64,000 bases of DNA from contig NC_081183.1 of the NCBI RefSeq assembly GCF_029867415.1, positions 143,297,097 to 143,361,096 on the forward strand, read 5' to 3'. Every line of letters begins with the position of its first letter. The first letter of the stretch is position 1. Shown here piece after piece: positions 61,299 to 64,000 of the stretch. The notes beneath the pieces were generated by a model. It made no database searches, had not been told where the DNA came from, and saw only the letters and a list, made by a program, of their open reading frames with translations. Source of the DNA: Vicia villosa. Taxonomy: Eukaryota > Streptophyta > Magnoliopsida > Fabales > Fabaceae. The position numbers and the translations under genes are program-made.

Positions 61299-63560
61299 TG
61301 TCTAAGTGGATGAACTTTTAATCATTAGATTTACTTTCATGCGCAAATTTTATTCTGTTTGTTTAAACGTTCGAATCATGATAGACATTATCTGTTTTAA
61401 TAATTATCATCAGTACATTGCATATGTTTGTCTTGAATACATTATTTCGTTATCACTCATTTCAAATCACGTATTTACTTTGCATATGTTTTGTGTTTAT
61501 TCAACTCCTGCTAAGCTGTAAGCCTTTTGAGGGAGGATGACGAAAACGATACCGCAACCTCATACAGTATGCTTTTGAACGGACTATGTTGACGATGTAC
61601 AGGCATTGTTTCAATTCCTAAACAGTGGAGATATAAGGATGTTAATCCCTCGTCAACCCCTTTGAGCCTAAGAAGTAGAAGTTTTCTTTCTAAATAAAAC
61701 CCTTGATCATAACCTGGGACAGGGTAGTTCTCATTTAATTTGGTTGTGCATTCTATTTTAAGAGAATCATTCAGTACACTTTCAACAAAGGTTTCAGTCA
61801 CAAACGTTCAACCGCACACATCAAAAAAAGTGTTGGAGATGTCAATCAATAGACAATGATGGTTCATCAATCATCAAACAAGGCAGTCAATATCTTCCAA
61901 AAAGGAAAAAATAAAAAACATATATACAAAGAAAAGCCTGCTAAGTCAAAAAATCAAAAAAATTGACTTAGGCAAAAATCAAGGCGTCCCGCTGACTGTA
62001 AGCTCAAAAGAGACAGTTCAGGCAAAAGTTAGGGATATCAAAAAGATGAAAAAAGAAGTCAATAAATTCTTGAACAACTCAAAGTTGTGACTACCAAAAG
62101 GAAGAAGTGACTGCCATCTCAAAAGTTCTCTCTGCTTGTGAACCATCATCATTATCAAAGGTGCAAATCCAAAAGTCTCTTGGAACCTGAATGCATAAGT
62201 TGAATCAACTGAGCTTAGGATTGAAGATCATCATGAAGAGGGGTGGGTACAATCAAAATTTTGAGCCTTTATCCTTTGTTTCTTAAAACCGTGAACCAAG
62301 CCACGTTACAACCCTTGAAAGTCCTAATTGAAGCATGGTTAGTTCGAAAGCATACTGTCACCAAAAAGGTATCCTGACTCCTTAAGGTTTACCAAAAATG
62401 CTGAGTTGATATTTCTTTTTTACAAACATCACATTGTTACAAATATCATGCTTTTACAAATGTCATGCTTTATTACATCCTGTTTTAAATGTTTCAAAAA
62501 AAAAACTCAAGACAAACGTATGCATTGCATCTCATGAATTCATTATTAAACATATTCTGCTACATAATTTCAAAAGTTAGCATCAGAAAAAACTTGCACA
62601 GGGTACAACTAATGACTGAAAGTTATCCCGATAGACAAAATTACTCCGAGAAGCGATGTCTCTACGTATACAAGGGGCATGGCCCGTTTTGCCCAATCAA
62701 TCTGGGGCAATCAAGTCAAGAGTCGAAGAATCTCTCAAATGCCAAAAAGTCAAGAGGCATACATCGCAAGAGGGTTTCGAACTATGTCACGATCAAATCT
62801 GGGGCAATCAAGTCAAGATTCCGAGAATCTCTTATGGATACTCGAGCAATCAGGGGCACGCATCCAAGTATACCTAAAGATACCCCCCAATCAACATGGG
62901 ACATTGTCTTGAGCCTATGAGCGCTGGGAGCATATCACCCATAGTGTACCTTTCATAAAGTCCTCGCGAGGCGAATCTTACCAAAGTTCCTGCTAACTGG
63001 GGCAAATCTATGCAAGTCCAGTTTGACATCTTCGATCAACACTCATTGGCACGTTCTAATCAACACAGATCCAGGAATGACAAGTGCTATAATACTGGGG
63101 GCAACTCTCAAGACACCCATGTCCCCCCATAGAGCCAGGTTCATAAAATCACATCCCTGCAGAGCCAGGTTCATAAAATCACATCCCCAACAGAGTTGAC
63201 ATCTTCAACACCACCGACACTTTGTTCTTCTCCAACATGGCTTACTAATATCTTTCATCCCCAGTCAGGATCCATCAAATTACTATTCATCCCCAAGCAG
63301 AAGTCATAAATCCCCAGCTAAACATCTTCAAGACAAGACCAGACGTCAAAATCACAAAGACATAGAGATTTATTTTCTCAAAAAAGACAACATAAATCAT
63401 ATTTCGCATACCATACGGAACCAACATATTCATACATCGCATACATCACCTCATAAACATACAAAGTCTCTCATTTATTTTGAGGTACTCATTACATAAC
63501 ACATGCATCATGACATAAGAAAACTAACCTTTACTTTTCAGGATATTGCTGTCTCTGTTT
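61299..63560 (+). other. 3' untranslated region of the second Ogre-like element
   Basis: Aligns by eye with the reverse complement of 38200-40290 (for example 61690-61740 with 39870-39920, and 62560-62700 with 38930-39060). No coding capacity. Short frames at 61511-61801 and 62489-62920 mirror non-coding DNA of the other copy. Confidence 0.85.
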
Positions 63561-63775
63561 TCAAAGTTAAGTTGACACCTTTGACGGTTCCTTAACGACC
63601 TTTCAGAGTTAAGTCGATACCTTTGACGGTTCCTTAATGATCCACCTTCATATCTAAGTCGATACCTTTGACGGTGCCTTAATGATATGCTTCGAATTTA
63701 AGTCGATACCTTTGACGGTTCCTTAAATAATCCAATTTAGACTTGAGTTGATACCTCAGACGGTTCCTCAACATT
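63561..63775 (+). repeat. 45-bp tandem repeat next to the polypurine tract, five copies
   Basis: Units contain AAGTCGATACCTTTGACGG followed by TTCCTTAA and a variable spacer. Position corresponds to the different 66/41-bp array of the first element. Confidence 0.9.
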
Positions 63776-64000
63776 CAAAGACTAAAAACAGAAACCTCGC
63801 AACAATCAATACTCCAACAAATACCAGATGGCATCTACAAGCCCATCTCCGACAAAAGTCCCTACTTCAGCTAGGGCAAATTTCTTGGTATTCTAGTGTT
63901 CAATCATCTTCCACCTTCAGATACCGACTGGCATACATGCCAATCTACATCTTCAGGTTTAAGAAAATTGAACAGGGGCAGCTGTCATACCCCAAAATCT

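Larger units (their letters stand above)
55917..64000 (+). mobile_element. Second Ogre-like element, gag-derived, runs off the window
   Basis: 5' LTR 55917-59046, interior 59047-63982, 3' LTR from 63983 (TGTCATACCCC) to beyond the edge. The polypurine tract ACAGGGGCAGC ends at 63982. The primer-binding site TTGCGACTCTGCTAGGGA is at 59051-59068. Leader (59069-60200) and 3' region (61300-63500) align with the reverse complement of the element at 34-46 kb. No pol is present. Most of gag is missing and a 41-bp repeat array stands upstream of the surviving C-terminal piece. Inserted into the SIRE-like envelope-like frame. Confidence 0.92.

Overview
The window is nuclear DNA of a legume (Fabaceae), probably a large-genome species near Pisum, Vicia, Lathyrus or Medicago. 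This rests on a plant decapping-scaffold gene with short AT-rich introns, on Ogre/Tat-like Ty3/gypsy elements with LTRs longer than 3 kb, and on a SIRE/Maximus-type Ty1/copia element with an envelope-like ORF. Species cannot be fixed by reading alone.

Only two loci look like host genes. (1) 15.75-22.89 kb, + strand: a complete 12-exon gene for EDC4/VARICOSE, the scaffold of the mRNA decapping complex (about 1,405 aa by my splicing). (2) 24.49-24.90 kb, + strand: an intronless gene for a 137-aa acidic protein I do not recognise. The rest is repeat DNA.

Left part (1-15.4 kb). A long (AC)n tract opens the window and is followed by AT-rich DNA with small tandem duplications. From 4.74 to 8.27 kb is a three-level nest. 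A dead PIF/Harbinger transposase is split by a hAT-like element with an 8-bp target duplication. Inside that element, (TA)n tracts hold two fold-back elements. At 9.1-10.3 kb, pieces of a Ty3/gypsy polyprotein lie on opposite strands. A Mutator-like MITE (11.58 kb), a possible CACTA remnant (about 13 kb) and a tRNA-like sequence (13.86 kb) follow.

Middle part (23-33 kb). This holds a hAT MITE with a perfect 8-bp duplication, a truncated MITE, a copia gag-pre-integrase scrap, a solo SIRE-like LTR, and a Helitron-like unit filled with alternating 170/190-bp tandem repeats.

Right part (33-64 kb). This is a stack of LTR retrotransposons. A copia-like 3' LTR on the minus strand is split by a complete 12.1-kb Ogre-like element (34058-46157, TSD CATCC) that carries gag but no pol. 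The same copia body is split again by an Ogre-like solo LTR (46274-49663, TSD CTTGG). A SIRE-like element follows (3' LTR 51327-52476, envelope-like ORF to 55916). Its ORF is cut by a second gag-derived Ogre-like element on the + strand (5' LTR 55917-59046; its 3' LTR begins at 63983 and leaves the window).

The most interesting pattern is in the Ogre-like LTRs. Each LTR type carries one or two tRNA-like modules with A and B boxes, a copy of the primer-binding-site core about 50 nt from the LTR end, and a hairpin whose stem is kept by compensating changes. The internal regions of both long elements lack pol and carry private tandem repeats.
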